DNA from: an uncultured Bacteroidales bacterium
Lineage (GTDB): Bacteria; Bacteroidota; Bacteroidia; Bacteroidales; Paludibacteraceae
DNA: 64,000 nt
NCBI GenBank assembly: GCA_902799705.1
Contig: CADCBP010000006.1
Coordinates: 1 to 64,000, forward strand
Direction: 5' to 3'
Positions 25,475 to 34,121 of the stretch are shown here, in pieces. The position numbers and the translations under genes are program-made. Within the stretch, counting starts at the first letter, position 1; each line of letters begins with the position of its first letter. The notes under the pieces are model-generated. The model searched no databases and was not told the origin of the DNA. It worked only from the letters and a program-made list of their open reading frames with translations.

Positions 25475-26048
25475 TTAGCGTGACGGATTGGAGGCCGCCG
25501 TTATTGCCTGCGACATAAGAGACGGTGGTATGGCCTGTGAGGACAAGCTGGTCAATGAAAAGCGGCTGACCAGTCAGGAAGAAAGTGGATACAAAAGTAT
25601 CCCCTGCACTCAATTTGGAATTGACAGATTCCACAACCTCAAAACGCATATCGCCCAAATAGCGGAACACACAACGGCGGTTGGGCAACCAAGTAACCTC
25701 AATACTCTGGCCGGGTTGTAAGTCCTTGGTATGAATTCCCTCTGCGATGAACGGATTGCTGCTGCCATGTTCGCCTTCTTTCAAACGATTGGTATAATCA
25801 TTCCAATCGCGCGAACCCACGTAGCGGGCAAGGATATTGAGCGTGGAAAGACGTGTGTTATTAGCACCTTCTACGTACCCCCACAGACGCTCTAATGTAC
25901 TAAGCGCCAAGTTCTCATGCAGACACAGCCATATTTGCGCAATAAGAGACTCAAAATCAGCCGGAGTGGCCGGACGTGTACCAAACCGCGCTTCTACATC
26001 CTTGCGGAGCTGGATAACTTCGGGTGCATTTTTGTTCATAATGATCAA
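25470..26048 (-). CDS. HTH-like putative regulator with C-terminal sensor-like domain
   Basis: 192 residues (start could also be the ATG at 26039). The N-terminal half (~17-78) has the pattern ALSTLERLWGYVEGA...RLSTLNILARYVGSRDW, which recurs in many Bacteroidota proteins and looks like a helix-turn-helix unit. The C-terminal half (~108-192) is beta-rich (LQPGQSIEVTWLPNRRCVFRYLG...). Not a named family to me. Its promoter and that of the downstream lipoprotein share an unusual direct repeat, so self-regulation is a reasonable guess. Confidence 0.65.
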   Translation of the reverse strand: MIIMNKNAPEVIQLRKDVEARFGTRPATPADFESLIAQIWLCLHENLALSTLERLWGYVEGANNTRLSTLNILARYVGSRDWNDYTNRLKEGEHGSSNPFIAEGIHTKDLQPGQSIEVTWLPNRRCVFRYLGDMRFEVVESVNSKLSAGDTFVSTFFLTGQPLFIDQLVLTGHTTVSYVAGNNGGLQSVTLI

Positions 26049-26064
26049 TTGTTAAAATCCGCTG

Positions 26065-26115
26065 CAAAGGTACTGCTTTTTTCTGATATGCGCCTACTTC
26101 TTATTACTTCTTATT
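26065..26115 (-). promoter_or_regulatory. Promoter of the HTH-like gene with paired 10-bp repeat
   Basis: On the minus strand, TACCTTTG (26072-26065). Two perfect 10-mers (AATAAGAAGT) at 26115-26096 replace the usual -33 box, again 24 bp from the -7 box. More AAGAAGTAA-like sequence lies at 26126-26140. Confidence 0.65.
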
Positions 26116-26163
26116 ATTTTATTTAAAGAAGTAAACGATTATTACTTTTTATTTCTTTTAAAG

Positions 26164-27381
26164 CTATTTCTCAGGCAAAACGAGCGCCAAGGAGTCATAT
26201 AGTTGGTCGTTCATGTTCCAGTATTCCATGAATGCATGCATAAATTCTTCATGTAAAATTGGGTCTTTGATGGAGCGTTTTGCTTCTTCAAGACACTCTT
26301 TCATACCGCCATCATAATCGCGAACATCAGACATTGTTTTCAATTCGCCGTTTTTTACTGCTTTGCGAATGGCAGTATGACGTGCAAAATGAATGTCTGC
26401 TGCTTTTTTGCGTACCACTTCGCGAGGAGAAGGAGTATTCGCTTTAACAGCCAGCGCATCCACCACACGATTTAGAGAATCCACCTTGGCTTGGCGTTCT
26501 TCATTCACTTTGAGAAGGGAGTCAATGTTGGCAGAAAGACTCTGCTCCTGTTCGCTATGCTTGAGCTCGGCTTGCCGGTATTCGGCATACATAAGCCATC
26601 CTGCAAGGCATAATACGGCTAAAAAGATAAGTGACACCGGCAACCATATACGCAAGTTGTCTGATCGTTTTATAGCCCGCAACACTTGTGCGCATGAAGA
26701 ATAACGATCTGCAGGGTTCACACGTGTGCATTTGCGGGCAATATATTTATAACGATGCGGGAAAAGAAGAGCGATGATTTTGCCGATCGCATAGATATCT
26801 GCACGGTTGTCTATAGATTGGCCAGCTAATTGTTCCGGCGCGATATATGCCATCGAACCGGCAGGCTGTTTGAAGGTGACGTAATCATCCGTATCGGACA
26901 CTCCAAAATCAATCAGTTTGACCGTAGAGCCATTCCGCGTGATGAGAATATTAGATGGTTTGATATCCCGATGGATGATTTGCCGCTCATGCAAGCAAGA
27001 AAGGGCGTCAAGGAGTTGCTCAAGGATGCGGCGACGGATAGCTGCAGGCGGGTTCGTCTCAAGGAACTGATCCAACGTAATGCCATCGATATACTCCATT
27101 TGGATATACCAGCCGATGGAATCCATGTGCCCGAAATCAAGCAGTCGAACGATATTCAGATGATCCACACCGACTCCGATAGCAAACTCTTTGCAAAGGA
27201 GTTCTATATGCGGCGTGGATTCGCGATAAGGTTCTGCCAAAGCCTTCAGCACGTACTTCCGCCCAAAACGTGTAGCCACATAGAGCGCATTATATCCCTC
27301 TGCAGACAATAGCTCCGGTTCCGACCATACATCAGAGAAATCCGCGTTTATAGGCGATATGATAAAAGAGGAATCATTCAT
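26164..27381 (-). CDS. Membrane Ser/Thr protein kinase
   Basis: Hanks-type kinase, 405 residues from the ATG at 27381 (a start at 27420 would overlap the upstream gene). Catalytic Lys at ~46 (YVLKAL), HRDIKPSN at 137-144, DFG at 158-160 and APE at 181-183 are all present; the glycine loop is degenerate (SAEGYNALYVATRFG). One transmembrane helix at ~246-266 leads to a coiled-coil and helical extracytoplasmic region rather than PASTA repeats. It follows the second pectate lyase gene by 23 bp at the end of a long leftward gene train. Substrates unknown. Confidence 0.88.
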   Translation of the reverse strand: MNDSSFIISPINADFSDVWSEPELLSAEGYNALYVATRFGRKYVLKALAEPYRESTPHIELLCKEFAIGVGVDHLNIVRLLDFGHMDSIGWYIQMEYIDGITLDQFLETNPPAAIRRRILEQLLDALSCLHERQIIHRDIKPSNILITRNGSTVKLIDFGVSDTDDYVTFKQPAGSMAYIAPEQLAGQSIDNRADIYAIGKIIALLFPHRYKYIARKCTRVNPADRYSSCAQVLRAIKRSDNLRIWLPVSLIFLAVLCLAGWLMYAEYRQAELKHSEQEQSLSANIDSLLKVNEERQAKVDSLNRVVDALAVKANTPSPREVVRKKAADIHFARHTAIRKAVKNGELKTMSDVRDYDGGMKECLEEAKRSIKDPILHEEFMHAFMEYWNMNDQLYDSLALVLPEK

Positions 27382-27404
27382 TGCCAGACTTATATTTACT
27401 CTAT

Positions 27405-28376
27405 TTACCGAACAATGCATTGGGCATCGGGGGCAGAGCGGTAAGGGATCTTAATACCGGGACCGAAAGAGGGTGAGATGATGGTGACCGTTGATTCGCG
27501 GCGGGCATCGACTGCCGGGTGTTCCGTGGTACATTCCCACCGGCAATGATCCAGGAGAATAGTACCGAAACGAACCATTGGCATTCGCTGGCGACAACCC
27601 TCTCCCCATGTGCAATACGAATAGGTAACATGCAGTTTTCCTCTATCCGCCACTACCCTGTCCGCAGCACCCACCAGATTAGAGTTCATGTGGTCGTAAC
27701 TGCGTTCCGAATAGCCGAAATAGCAATGTGAGACCGTAATCGAATCTGACTGCGAAGTGATGTCCAGATTGCCGTCCATGCCATCCATGAAGACACAACT
27801 ATCAATGAATATACGGATGGAATGATCCATGCCCAAGAGATCATTGCCTCCCACATCAATTGCCCCGGGGCCTTGCAGATGCAAGCCGCGAACAATTATA
27901 TCCCTGCAATGAGATAACTGGATACATCCGGAAGCGCGGAAAGACTCTTCGGGGTCGTTAAAACGGTCAATAAACAGCTGGCGGGTCTTTAGTTCGCGCT
28001 GCTCACGCACCTTTTGCCCATTAGAGAGCACACCACCCTCTCCGCCGGTAGAGAAACTCATCACATCCGCGCTATCGAGCATCGCCCGGATATCTTTTGT
28101 CAAACAAAAACGGGTACGCAGACAAGCGTCATGCGTACCTATGATGGTTTTGTTTTGCAGATGCTTGAGAACGACGGTATGGCCAAGAACAAACTCGCCT
28201 GCCGAACCATCCAGAATAACCGTATCGTGCGTTCGGACAGCCGCCAAGAGACTATCCGACATGTCTGCTCCGTTGGAAGTGATGGTCAGGGCAGCTTGAG
28301 CACTCTGAGCCATCACAAGCAAACAGAAAAGAATACTATTTGCTATTATATGCTTCAAGGGCTTTACGCAAGACAA
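27405..28376 (-). CDS. Secreted pectate lyase-like protein (PL1-type beta-helix)
   Basis: 323 residues with a Sec signal peptide (IIANSILFCLLVMAQSAQA). The right-handed beta-helix is visible as repeats such as RDIIVRGLHLQGPGAIDVGG and IRIFIDSCVFMDGMDGNLDIT, with DHMNSNLVG and a VRFGTILLDHCRWECTTEH region, all typical of polysaccharide lyase family 1. It would cleave polygalacturonate in the periplasm or outside. The start lies inside the 3' end of the aminotransferase gene (41-bp overlap). No T9SS tail is seen. Sequence is divergent, so activity is not certain. Confidence 0.75.
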   Translation of the reverse strand: MSCVKPLKHIIANSILFCLLVMAQSAQAALTITSNGADMSDSLLAAVRTHDTVILDGSAGEFVLGHTVVLKHLQNKTIIGTHDACLRTRFCLTKDIRAMLDSADVMSFSTGGEGGVLSNGQKVREQRELKTRQLFIDRFNDPEESFRASGCIQLSHCRDIIVRGLHLQGPGAIDVGGNDLLGMDHSIRIFIDSCVFMDGMDGNLDITSQSDSITVSHCYFGYSERSYDHMNSNLVGAADRVVADRGKLHVTYSYCTWGEGCRQRMPMVRFGTILLDHCRWECTTEHPAVDARRESTVTIISPSFGPGIKIPYRSAPDAQCIVR

Positions 28377-29526
28377 TCATTGCTTTGCCGAGGTCCTCTT
28401 TATTGAGCACATACGCCATACGAACCTGGTGACGACCATCCTCCGGATTGGTGTAGAAACCTGTTCCAGGGGCCATCATGACGGTCGCGCCTTCGTACTG
28501 GAAGTCCGTCAGACACCATTTGCAGAACTTCTCTACATCATCGACCGGCAGTTCAACCATCACATAGAAAGCACCTGTAGGCGCGGGTGCAAAGACACCG
28601 GGAATCTGATTGAGCTGGTCAATGAGGAAATTACGTCTGCCCAGATACTCGTCATACACCTCCTGCATATACTCTTCCGGCGTAGAGAGACTTGCCTCGG
28701 CTACTACCTGACCAAACAAAGGAGGACTGAGACGCGCCTGGCAGAACTTCATCACGGATTCACGCACGGCTTTGTTCTTTGTTATGAGCGCACCGATGCG
28801 GATACCGCACTCGCTGTAACGCTTCGAGACGGAGTCCACGAGCACCACGTTTTCTTCGATACCTTCCAAGTGGCACGCGGAAATATACGGCGACTTGGTA
28901 TAGATGAACTCGCGGTACACCTCATCAGAGATGAGGTAGAGGTCATATTTCTTCACGAGGTCACGAATCTGACGCATCTCCTGCTTGGTATAGAGATAGC
29001 CCGTCGGGTTATTGGGATTACAGATCAAGATAGCACGCGTCTTAGGCGTGATCTGCTTCTCGAACTCCTCCACCGGCGGCAGTTTGAAGCCGTTCTTAAT
29101 ATCCGTCTTGACGGACTTTACCACCGCCCCCGCAGAGATAGCAAACGCCATGTAGTTGGCATAACTCGGGTCAGTAACGATAATCTCATCGCCCGGATTA
29201 AGACAACTCATGTACGCGAACATAATCGCCTCCGAACCACCCGCAGTGATGATGATCTCATCCGGCGAGAGGTCAATGCCGTAATTGGCATAATAACTCA
29301 CCATCTTCGTACGCAGGGATTTTAATCCCTGAGAGGGCGAGTACTCTAAGATTTCCGTATTGAAATTCTTCACTGCCTCCAGAGCCTGGGGCGGCGTTTT
29401 GATATCCGGCTGACCGATATTCAGGTGATACACATGTACACCGGCCAATTTGGCCTCGTCAGCATACTTTGCCAGTTTTCTAATTGGGCTCTCCGGCATG
29501 GATTGCGCCCGTAAACTGATTTCCAT
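28336..29526 (-). CDS. Class I/II PLP-dependent aminotransferase (aspartate aminotransferase-like)
   Basis: 396 residues. Type I PLP fold: LNIGQPDIKTPP near the start, CNPNNPTGYLY (~165-175), LISDEVYREF (~199) and the PLP-Lys in SVSKRYSECGIRIGA (Lys ~236), then the substrate Arg near the C-terminus. It most resembles the Bacteroidota AspB-type enzymes that make aspartate from oxaloacetate and glutamate; other amino-acid specificity is possible. It sits between two pectate lyase genes with short gaps or overlaps, probably in the same transcript. Confidence 0.87.
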   Translation of the reverse strand: MEISLRAQSMPESPIRKLAKYADEAKLAGVHVYHLNIGQPDIKTPPQALEAVKNFNTEILEYSPSQGLKSLRTKMVSYYANYGIDLSPDEIIITAGGSEAIMFAYMSCLNPGDEIIVTDPSYANYMAFAISAGAVVKSVKTDIKNGFKLPPVEEFEKQITPKTRAILICNPNNPTGYLYTKQEMRQIRDLVKKYDLYLISDEVYREFIYTKSPYISACHLEGIEENVVLVDSVSKRYSECGIRIGALITKNKAVRESVMKFCQARLSPPLFGQVVAEASLSTPEEYMQEVYDEYLGRRNFLIDQLNQIPGVFAPAPTGAFYVMVELPVDDVEKFCKWCLTDFQYEGATVMMAPGTGFYTNPEDGRHQVRMAYVLNKEDLGKAMIVLRKALEAYNSK

Positions 29527-29545
29527 ATAATTGTATTTTGTTGAT

Positions 29546-31192
29546 TTACTGAATAATTTGTCCTTGCGGAGTATAAGTTTTATCCCCGCGACGAATCACT
29601 ACACGTCCATCTTGCACGTATTTCCGAACTTTTGTAAGCTCTTCGTCTATCGTCTCAATATCTTCCGTGGACGGTTTATAGCCGTCGTCCATCGGGGCTT
29701 TATGCGTCATGGCGTAGTGCAGATACATCTCCAACATCGTATATCCGGAAGCATGGCGGACATTATTATCTGCCACCTCGGGGTTACACCCGTTCTCGCT
29801 CTCCCATTCATCCGGCATGCCGTCCTTATCTGTATCCACCAAGGGCGCTACCGCCGTATAATCATAAAATCCTTCAGCATCTTCCTCTGTATCAATGATA
29901 CCTTTCTTTCCTGTTACAGAACCGGTATAGGTATAGCCGCCCTCGTGTGTATCGTTTACCAGGCGCTTGCCAATATGGTCACGCGGGAAACAACCGGCGG
30001 TGTCTAAGACTGTCTCCTGTGCCTTTTCCGCCGTTTCGTAGGCTTCTACGGCATAAGCGTACAAGTTGAAGTCATAGCGGCCGTAGATTGAATCCTCCGT
30101 CCATCTCCACCAAGGCGTTTGCGGCCGAATGAGCGTGTCCACTCGACTCTCGGCTTTCGTATATCCTTTGACATTGACAGCCGACCAGTTGTCTGCCGTA
30201 GCGGATGGTACGCCATCAAAGATATTGCCATCAAAGAACCACTTACTCGGTCCCCAACTCGTTGCGCCGCTACGGGCTTTCTCCACCGAGACAAACAGTT
30301 TTGTGTTGGTCGTGTTTGGACCCTTTTTGTAATAGTTATTGATGAAGTTACATTCATGCGCAGAGTTGAGACCATTATATGAGTCTATCTTTGCCGTGTT
30401 CTCTCCTCCATAGCAACCGTTCGAACCACCCTCGAAATTATAGTTCACATTATTGATATAATCAAGGTACACCACGAAATCATTGCTCTGCGCGCCATTG
30501 AAACGGCATGAACGCTTGTTATTGTTCACCAGCAAGTTATGATGATAGGTTGCCGGAGAACCGCCCCACTGACATCCGTAGCCGCGTGCACCCTTCGGGT
30601 GACCAGAGCTATTCAGACCCTCATGCACGATACAATACTGCACGGTGATAAAATGGCTGTCGTAGGTATTCATGTTCTCCTCGGTGGACCATCCGAACTC
30701 GCAGTGGTCAATGATGTAGTTGCTACAGTTCTCCGCACCGAACGCGTTCTGCGTGATGATATTACCGTTCACATCTTTGCGGCCGATACGGAAACGGATA
30801 TTACGGATGATGAAGTTCTCCGATCCGCCGCAATTGACTTTGTTATGCGTGATAACGATACCTATACCCGGCGCTGTCTGTCCGGCAAGGGTGTAGTTCT
30901 TTCGGTTAATACGCAGGTCTTTTACCAAACGAATCTCACCCGTCACGGCGAAACAAACCGTCAAAGGCTCATCCGGAAACTGCTTTACAGCCCAGCGCAA
31001 CGAGCCTTCCATATCCCCGTTGGCGTCATCCTCCAAAGTCGTCACATAGACTACCTTGCCTCCACGACCGCCAGAGGTATATTTACCGAATCCTTCTGCG
31101 CCCGGGAAGGCAAGCAAAGTATCCGGTAACACTGCAGCAGATAATGTACATAATGACATTATACAAAGTACAAGGGTTATAATCTTTTTCAT
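29546..31192 (-). CDS. Secreted pectate lyase
   Basis: 548 residues from the ATG at 31192 (MKKIITLVLCIMSLCTLSAA signal peptide); the open frame upstream is not used, because 31192 gives an ATGA overlap with the preceding gene. PL1 features: FPGAEGFGKYTSGGRGG, TAPGIGI, NFIIRNIRFRIG, DHCEFGWSTEEN (Ca-binding Asp/Glu) and the HPKGARGYGCQWGG region. A DTDKDGMPDEWE thrombospondin-3/EF-hand-like calcium motif lies near 480. The C-terminal ~20 residues (GRVVIRRGDKTYTPQGQII) resemble a short T9SS-like sorting tail. It degrades pectin outside the cell. Confidence 0.88.
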   Translation of the reverse strand: MKKIITLVLCIMSLCTLSAAVLPDTLLAFPGAEGFGKYTSGGRGGKVVYVTTLEDDANGDMEGSLRWAVKQFPDEPLTVCFAVTGEIRLVKDLRINRKNYTLAGQTAPGIGIVITHNKVNCGGSENFIIRNIRFRIGRKDVNGNIITQNAFGAENCSNYIIDHCEFGWSTEENMNTYDSHFITVQYCIVHEGLNSSGHPKGARGYGCQWGGSPATYHHNLLVNNNKRSCRFNGAQSNDFVVYLDYINNVNYNFEGGSNGCYGGENTAKIDSYNGLNSAHECNFINNYYKKGPNTTNTKLFVSVEKARSGATSWGPSKWFFDGNIFDGVPSATADNWSAVNVKGYTKAESRVDTLIRPQTPWWRWTEDSIYGRYDFNLYAYAVEAYETAEKAQETVLDTAGCFPRDHIGKRLVNDTHEGGYTYTGSVTGKKGIIDTEEDAEGFYDYTAVAPLVDTDKDGMPDEWESENGCNPEVADNNVRHASGYTMLEMYLHYAMTHKAPMDDGYKPSTEDIETIDEELTKVRKYVQDGRVVIRRGDKTYTPQGQIIQ

Positions 31193-31869
31193 TGTATTTC
31201 TTGAGTTAATGTACGCCATAGGGTGTCGTCCGGCACCGGAGCTGTTATACATATATTTTCTTTGCTTACAGGGTGAATAAATTCTATTTTCCGCGCGTGG
31301 AGACAAATCCCTCCATCCGGGTTAGAGCGCTTTGCGCCATACTTGAGATCGCCTTTTACCGGACATCCTATAGCTGCCAACTGACAGCGAATTTGATGAT
31401 GTCTTCCCGTCTCGAGGTTTATCTCTAACAATGTGTAATTCTCTCCGCGAACAAGGGTGCGATAATTCAAAACAGCCTGCTTCGCATCTTTTGCGTGCGG
31501 TTTTACAATATAACTTTTGTTCTGCGATTCGTTCTTTACGAGCCAGTTTTCGAGGCGTGCTTCGGGTTGTTTTGGTGCACCTTGCACTATCGCCCAATAG
31601 GTTTTTTTGATCTGCTCATGGCTCTTGAACATCTCGTTCAGACGGGCAAGCGCTTTGCTCGTTCGGGCGAAGAGCACTACCCCGCTCGTCGGGCGGTCCA
31701 GACGGTGAGTGACACCCAAAAAGACCTCGCCGGGCTTGTTGTATTTCTCCTTGATATACGCCTTTACCATCTCGCTCAGCGGCGTATCGCCCGTCTTATC
31801 GCCCTGCACGATCTCATTACAGGTCTTGTTGACGGCAATAATATGGTTATCTTCGTACAAAACGACCAT
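31189..31869 (-). CDS. RluA-family pseudouridine synthase
   Basis: 226 residues. RNA uridine isomerase. The catalytic Asp is in THRLDRPTSGVVLFA (~54-68), followed by the RluA core (KTYWAIVQG, TGRHHQIRCQLA, CLHARKIEF). It lacks an S4 domain, as in short RluA/TruC-type enzymes; the target base cannot be told. A perfect 16-bp palindrome is centred on its start codon (31861-31876). The gene is 24 bp downstream of rlmB, another RNA-modifying gene. Confidence 0.88.
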   Translation of the reverse strand: MVVLYEDNHIIAVNKTCNEIVQGDKTGDTPLSEMVKAYIKEKYNKPGEVFLGVTHRLDRPTSGVVLFARTSKALARLNEMFKSHEQIKKTYWAIVQGAPKQPEARLENWLVKNESQNKSYIVKPHAKDAKQAVLNYRTLVRGENYTLLEINLETGRHHQIRCQLAAIGCPVKGDLKYGAKRSNPDGGICLHARKIEFIHPVSKENICITAPVPDDTLWRTLTQEIQ

Positions 31870-31884
31870 GGTCGTTTATTTCAA

Positions 31885-31912
31885 ATTTATAATTTATGAT
31901 TGATGATTTCTT
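31885..31912. repeat. Heptamer repeat between rlmB and the pseudouridine synthase gene
   Basis: Units ATTTATA, ATTTATG, ATTGATG, ATTTCTT. It spans the gap and the last codons and stop of rlmB (stop at 31894). Confidence 0.7.
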
Positions 31913-32667
31913 TGTCTTACCGCCTCATAGATGAACACACCGGCTGCAACGGAGACGTTGAGGCTCTCAATGACTCCGGTCATAGGAAGGCGCACCTGGT
32001 CCGTACAGAGTTTGAGGTTCTCCTCATAGATACCTTTCTCTTCTGAGCCCATCACAATACAGGTAGGAACGGTCATATCGACATCGGTATAGTTTCGCTC
32101 TGTATGCTCGGTAGCGGCAATAATACGCAATCCGCTGTCCCGCAAGTATTGAAGCGCGTTTTGGAGGTTCTCCACCTTGCAGATGGGCAAGGTATGCAAT
32201 GCTCCTGCGGACGCTTTGACCGCATCGCCGTTGATAGCCGCACTCCCGCGCGTACCTATAATAAGTGCGTGTACACCTGCGCATACACATGTACGTGCGA
32301 TGGCACCGAAGTTGCGGACGTCAGTCACTCCGTCCAAGAGCATCAGTAATGGTGTCTTACCTTCATCATACAAGCTCTGCACGAGATTCTCGAGCGGATA
32401 GAACTCTATCGGACTAAGGAACGCAATGACGCCCTGATGGTTCTTGTCCGTAAACTGGTTCAGTTTATCCACCGGTACACGTTGGACGGGTGTACTTGTT
32501 CCTTCCAGTTTCAGCAGCAGTTCGCGTCCGATAGCGGAACTCATATCTCGGCGCAGCAGCACTTTATCCAGTACTTTGCCCGCCTCGATGGCCTCCATCA
32601 CAGCGCGAATACCGAAGATCATCTCTTTCTCTTTCGGTCTCTTGGTGTCGTATTTATGATTGATCAT
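31894..32667 (-). CDS. rlmB: TrmH/RlmB-family rRNA 2'-O-methyltransferase
   Basis: 257 residues; SAM-dependent SPOUT methyltransferase, expected to methylate G2251 of 23S rRNA. Substrate-binding L30e-like N-domain from EMIFGIRAVMEAIEAGK; motifs TDVRNFGAIARTCVCAGV, MGSEEKGIYEEN and LPMTGVIESLNVSVAAGVFIYE of the knotted domain. The first ~15 residues (MINHKYDTKR...) partly come from heptamer-repeat DNA; a start at the internal Met (32622) would also be family-like. tRNA-targeting TrmH homologues are an alternative. Confidence 0.88.
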   Translation of the reverse strand: MINHKYDTKRPKEKEMIFGIRAVMEAIEAGKVLDKVLLRRDMSSAIGRELLLKLEGTSTPVQRVPVDKLNQFTDKNHQGVIAFLSPIEFYPLENLVQSLYDEGKTPLLMLLDGVTDVRNFGAIARTCVCAGVHALIIGTRGSAAINGDAVKASAGALHTLPICKVENLQNALQYLRDSGLRIIAATEHTERNYTDVDMTVPTCIVMGSEEKGIYEENLKLCTDQVRLPMTGVIESLNVSVAAGVFIYEAVRQRNHQS

Positions 32668-32721
32668 TTATGATTTATGATTTATGATTTATGATTTATG
32701 GTTTATGGTTTATGATTTATG
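32666..32721. repeat. Eight-unit heptamer array between fabG and rlmB
   Basis: ATTTATG x5, GTTTATG x2, ATTTATG x1, exactly in register. It fills the fabG-rlmB gap, supplies the fabG stop codon (32717-32719) and touches the rlmB start codon (32665-32667). Confidence 0.9.
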
Positions 32722-33457
32722 CCATGGCGCCATTTACCTGAATCACCTGCCCTGAGACATACGAGCTTAGGTCAGATGCCAGGAATAAGGCCACTTTCGC
32801 TACCTCTTCCGGTTCGCCACCACGACGCATAGGAATGAGTGTTACAAATTGCTTGAGCGTCTCTTCCGGCAGGGCTTTGGTCATGTCAGTCAAGATGAAT
32901 CCCGGGGCAATGGCATTGGCACGGACGCCACGGGAACCCAGTTCCTTGGCTACAGACTTCGTGAGGGCGATGATACCTGCTTTAGAAGCAGCATAGTTCG
33001 CCTGTCCGGCATTACCATTGATTCCTACTACCGAACTGAGGGAGATGATTGAACCGCTGCGTTGGCGCATCATAACCGGCGTCACGGCATGCGTGAAGTT
33101 AAACGCCGACTTGAGGTTCACTTGTATCACCTGATCCCATTGCTGCTCTGTCATGCGCATCAATAACGTGTCGCGCGTGATACCGGCGTTGTTCACCAAT
33201 ATATCTACGCTGCCGAAATCCGCAACTACCTGCTCCACCACCTTATGCGCCTCGTCGAAATCAGCCGCATTGGAGGCATAAAACTGCACTTTCACGCCCA
33301 GCGCAGCGATCTCGTCGCGTGTTGCTTGTGCGGCTTCGTTCAGTTCCAGGTCCGTAAATGCAATATTTGCACCCTCGCGTGCAAAAGCGAGAGCTATCTG
33401 TTTGCCTATACCACGGGCAGCACCCGTGATAATAGCTGTTTTAGATGCTAATAACAT
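32717..33457 (-). CDS. fabG: 3-oxoacyl-[ACP] reductase
   Basis: 246-residue short-chain dehydrogenase; reduces 3-oxoacyl-ACP with NADPH in fatty-acid elongation. Motifs: TGAARGIGKQIA (11-22), NNAGITRD (~90), catalytic SLSSVVG...YAASKAG (Ser ~141, Tyr ~154, Lys ~158), and a C-terminus SGQVIQVNGAMA typical of FabG. It begins 1 bp after lptC ends, giving a lipid/envelope grouping. Confidence 0.93.
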   Translation of the reverse strand: MLLASKTAIITGAARGIGKQIALAFAREGANIAFTDLELNEAAQATRDEIAALGVKVQFYASNAADFDEAHKVVEQVVADFGSVDILVNNAGITRDTLLMRMTEQQWDQVIQVNLKSAFNFTHAVTPVMMRQRSGSIISLSSVVGINGNAGQANYAASKAGIIALTKSVAKELGSRGVRANAIAPGFILTDMTKALPEETLKQFVTLIPMRRGGEPEEVAKVALFLASDLSSYVSGQVIQVNGAMA

Positions 33458-33458
33458 G

Positions 33459-34121
33459 TTATTGGGTTACTAATTTAAATTTAGATTGTTCCTTGGTCTG
33501 TTCCTTGGTCTGTTCCTTGGGTTGATTCGTCTGCTCTTCCACCGGTCCTTCTTGTTCCTCATCAACGGGGAAGACGCCCGTCGGATGCATGATAGTGTAT
33601 TTGCTCATCTCCTCGTTGGACTCGAACCCTACTCCCTCGATTATACTCTTCTCGCGCGTGATATGAATAGCAGAGTCGGAATACACACGGTGCATGCGTT
33701 GGTCCCATTTGAGTTCCTGCGTATCGAAATGCTCCCCTTTACGGTTCATAGCATGTACATTGCCGCGTAGCGTCCAATGCTGGTCAGGCTCGTTATAATA
33801 CGCATAATCCGCTTTAAGCGAAGCCTGCACGGTCAATGCTTCATCGAACTGCTCCAAATAGATTCCTTTCGGAAACTCTTGATACGTCGGTTCTGTCTTG
33901 TCGTACACCAACCATTGCGCGGTCTCAATTCGATAGCGCGTTATACCGGAGTCGGAGATGAGTGTGGTCACTGTATCACCGACAAGTACCGGCAGCGAGT
34001 CGCGTGGCGGTACTTGGTCGTGCATCACCTCTTCAGCAGGCGAGCAAGCGAACAAAACGATAGCGAGCAACACGAGGTTGCTCGCTATCAATGTCTTATC
34101 GGATAGTGGTTGTTTCACCAA
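33459..34121 (-). CDS. lptC: LPS export protein LptC (lipoprotein form)
   Basis: 220 residues. Membrane-linked protein that passes lipopolysaccharide from LptBFG to LptA. An N-terminal hydrophobic segment with a lipobox-like LFAC, then the beta-jellyroll region (YRIETAQWLVYD...FPKGIYLEQFD...VQASLKADYAYYNEPDQHWTLRGNV), standard for Bacteroidota LptC. The C-terminal tail is low complexity with KEQT repeats, encoded by a 12-bp DNA repeat at ~33487-33525. It overlaps the upstream TPR gene by 26 bp, and the coaX-OMP-TPR-lptC order is common in Bacteroidales. Confidence 0.87.
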   Translation of the reverse strand: MVKQPLSDKTLIASNLVLLAIVLFACSPAEEVMHDQVPPRDSLPVLVGDTVTTLISDSGITRYRIETAQWLVYDKTEPTYQEFPKGIYLEQFDEALTVQASLKADYAYYNEPDQHWTLRGNVHAMNRKGEHFDTQELKWDQRMHRVYSDSAIHITREKSIIEGVGFESNEEMSKYTIMHPTGVFPVDEEQEGPVEEQTNQPKEQTKEQTKEQSKFKLVTQ

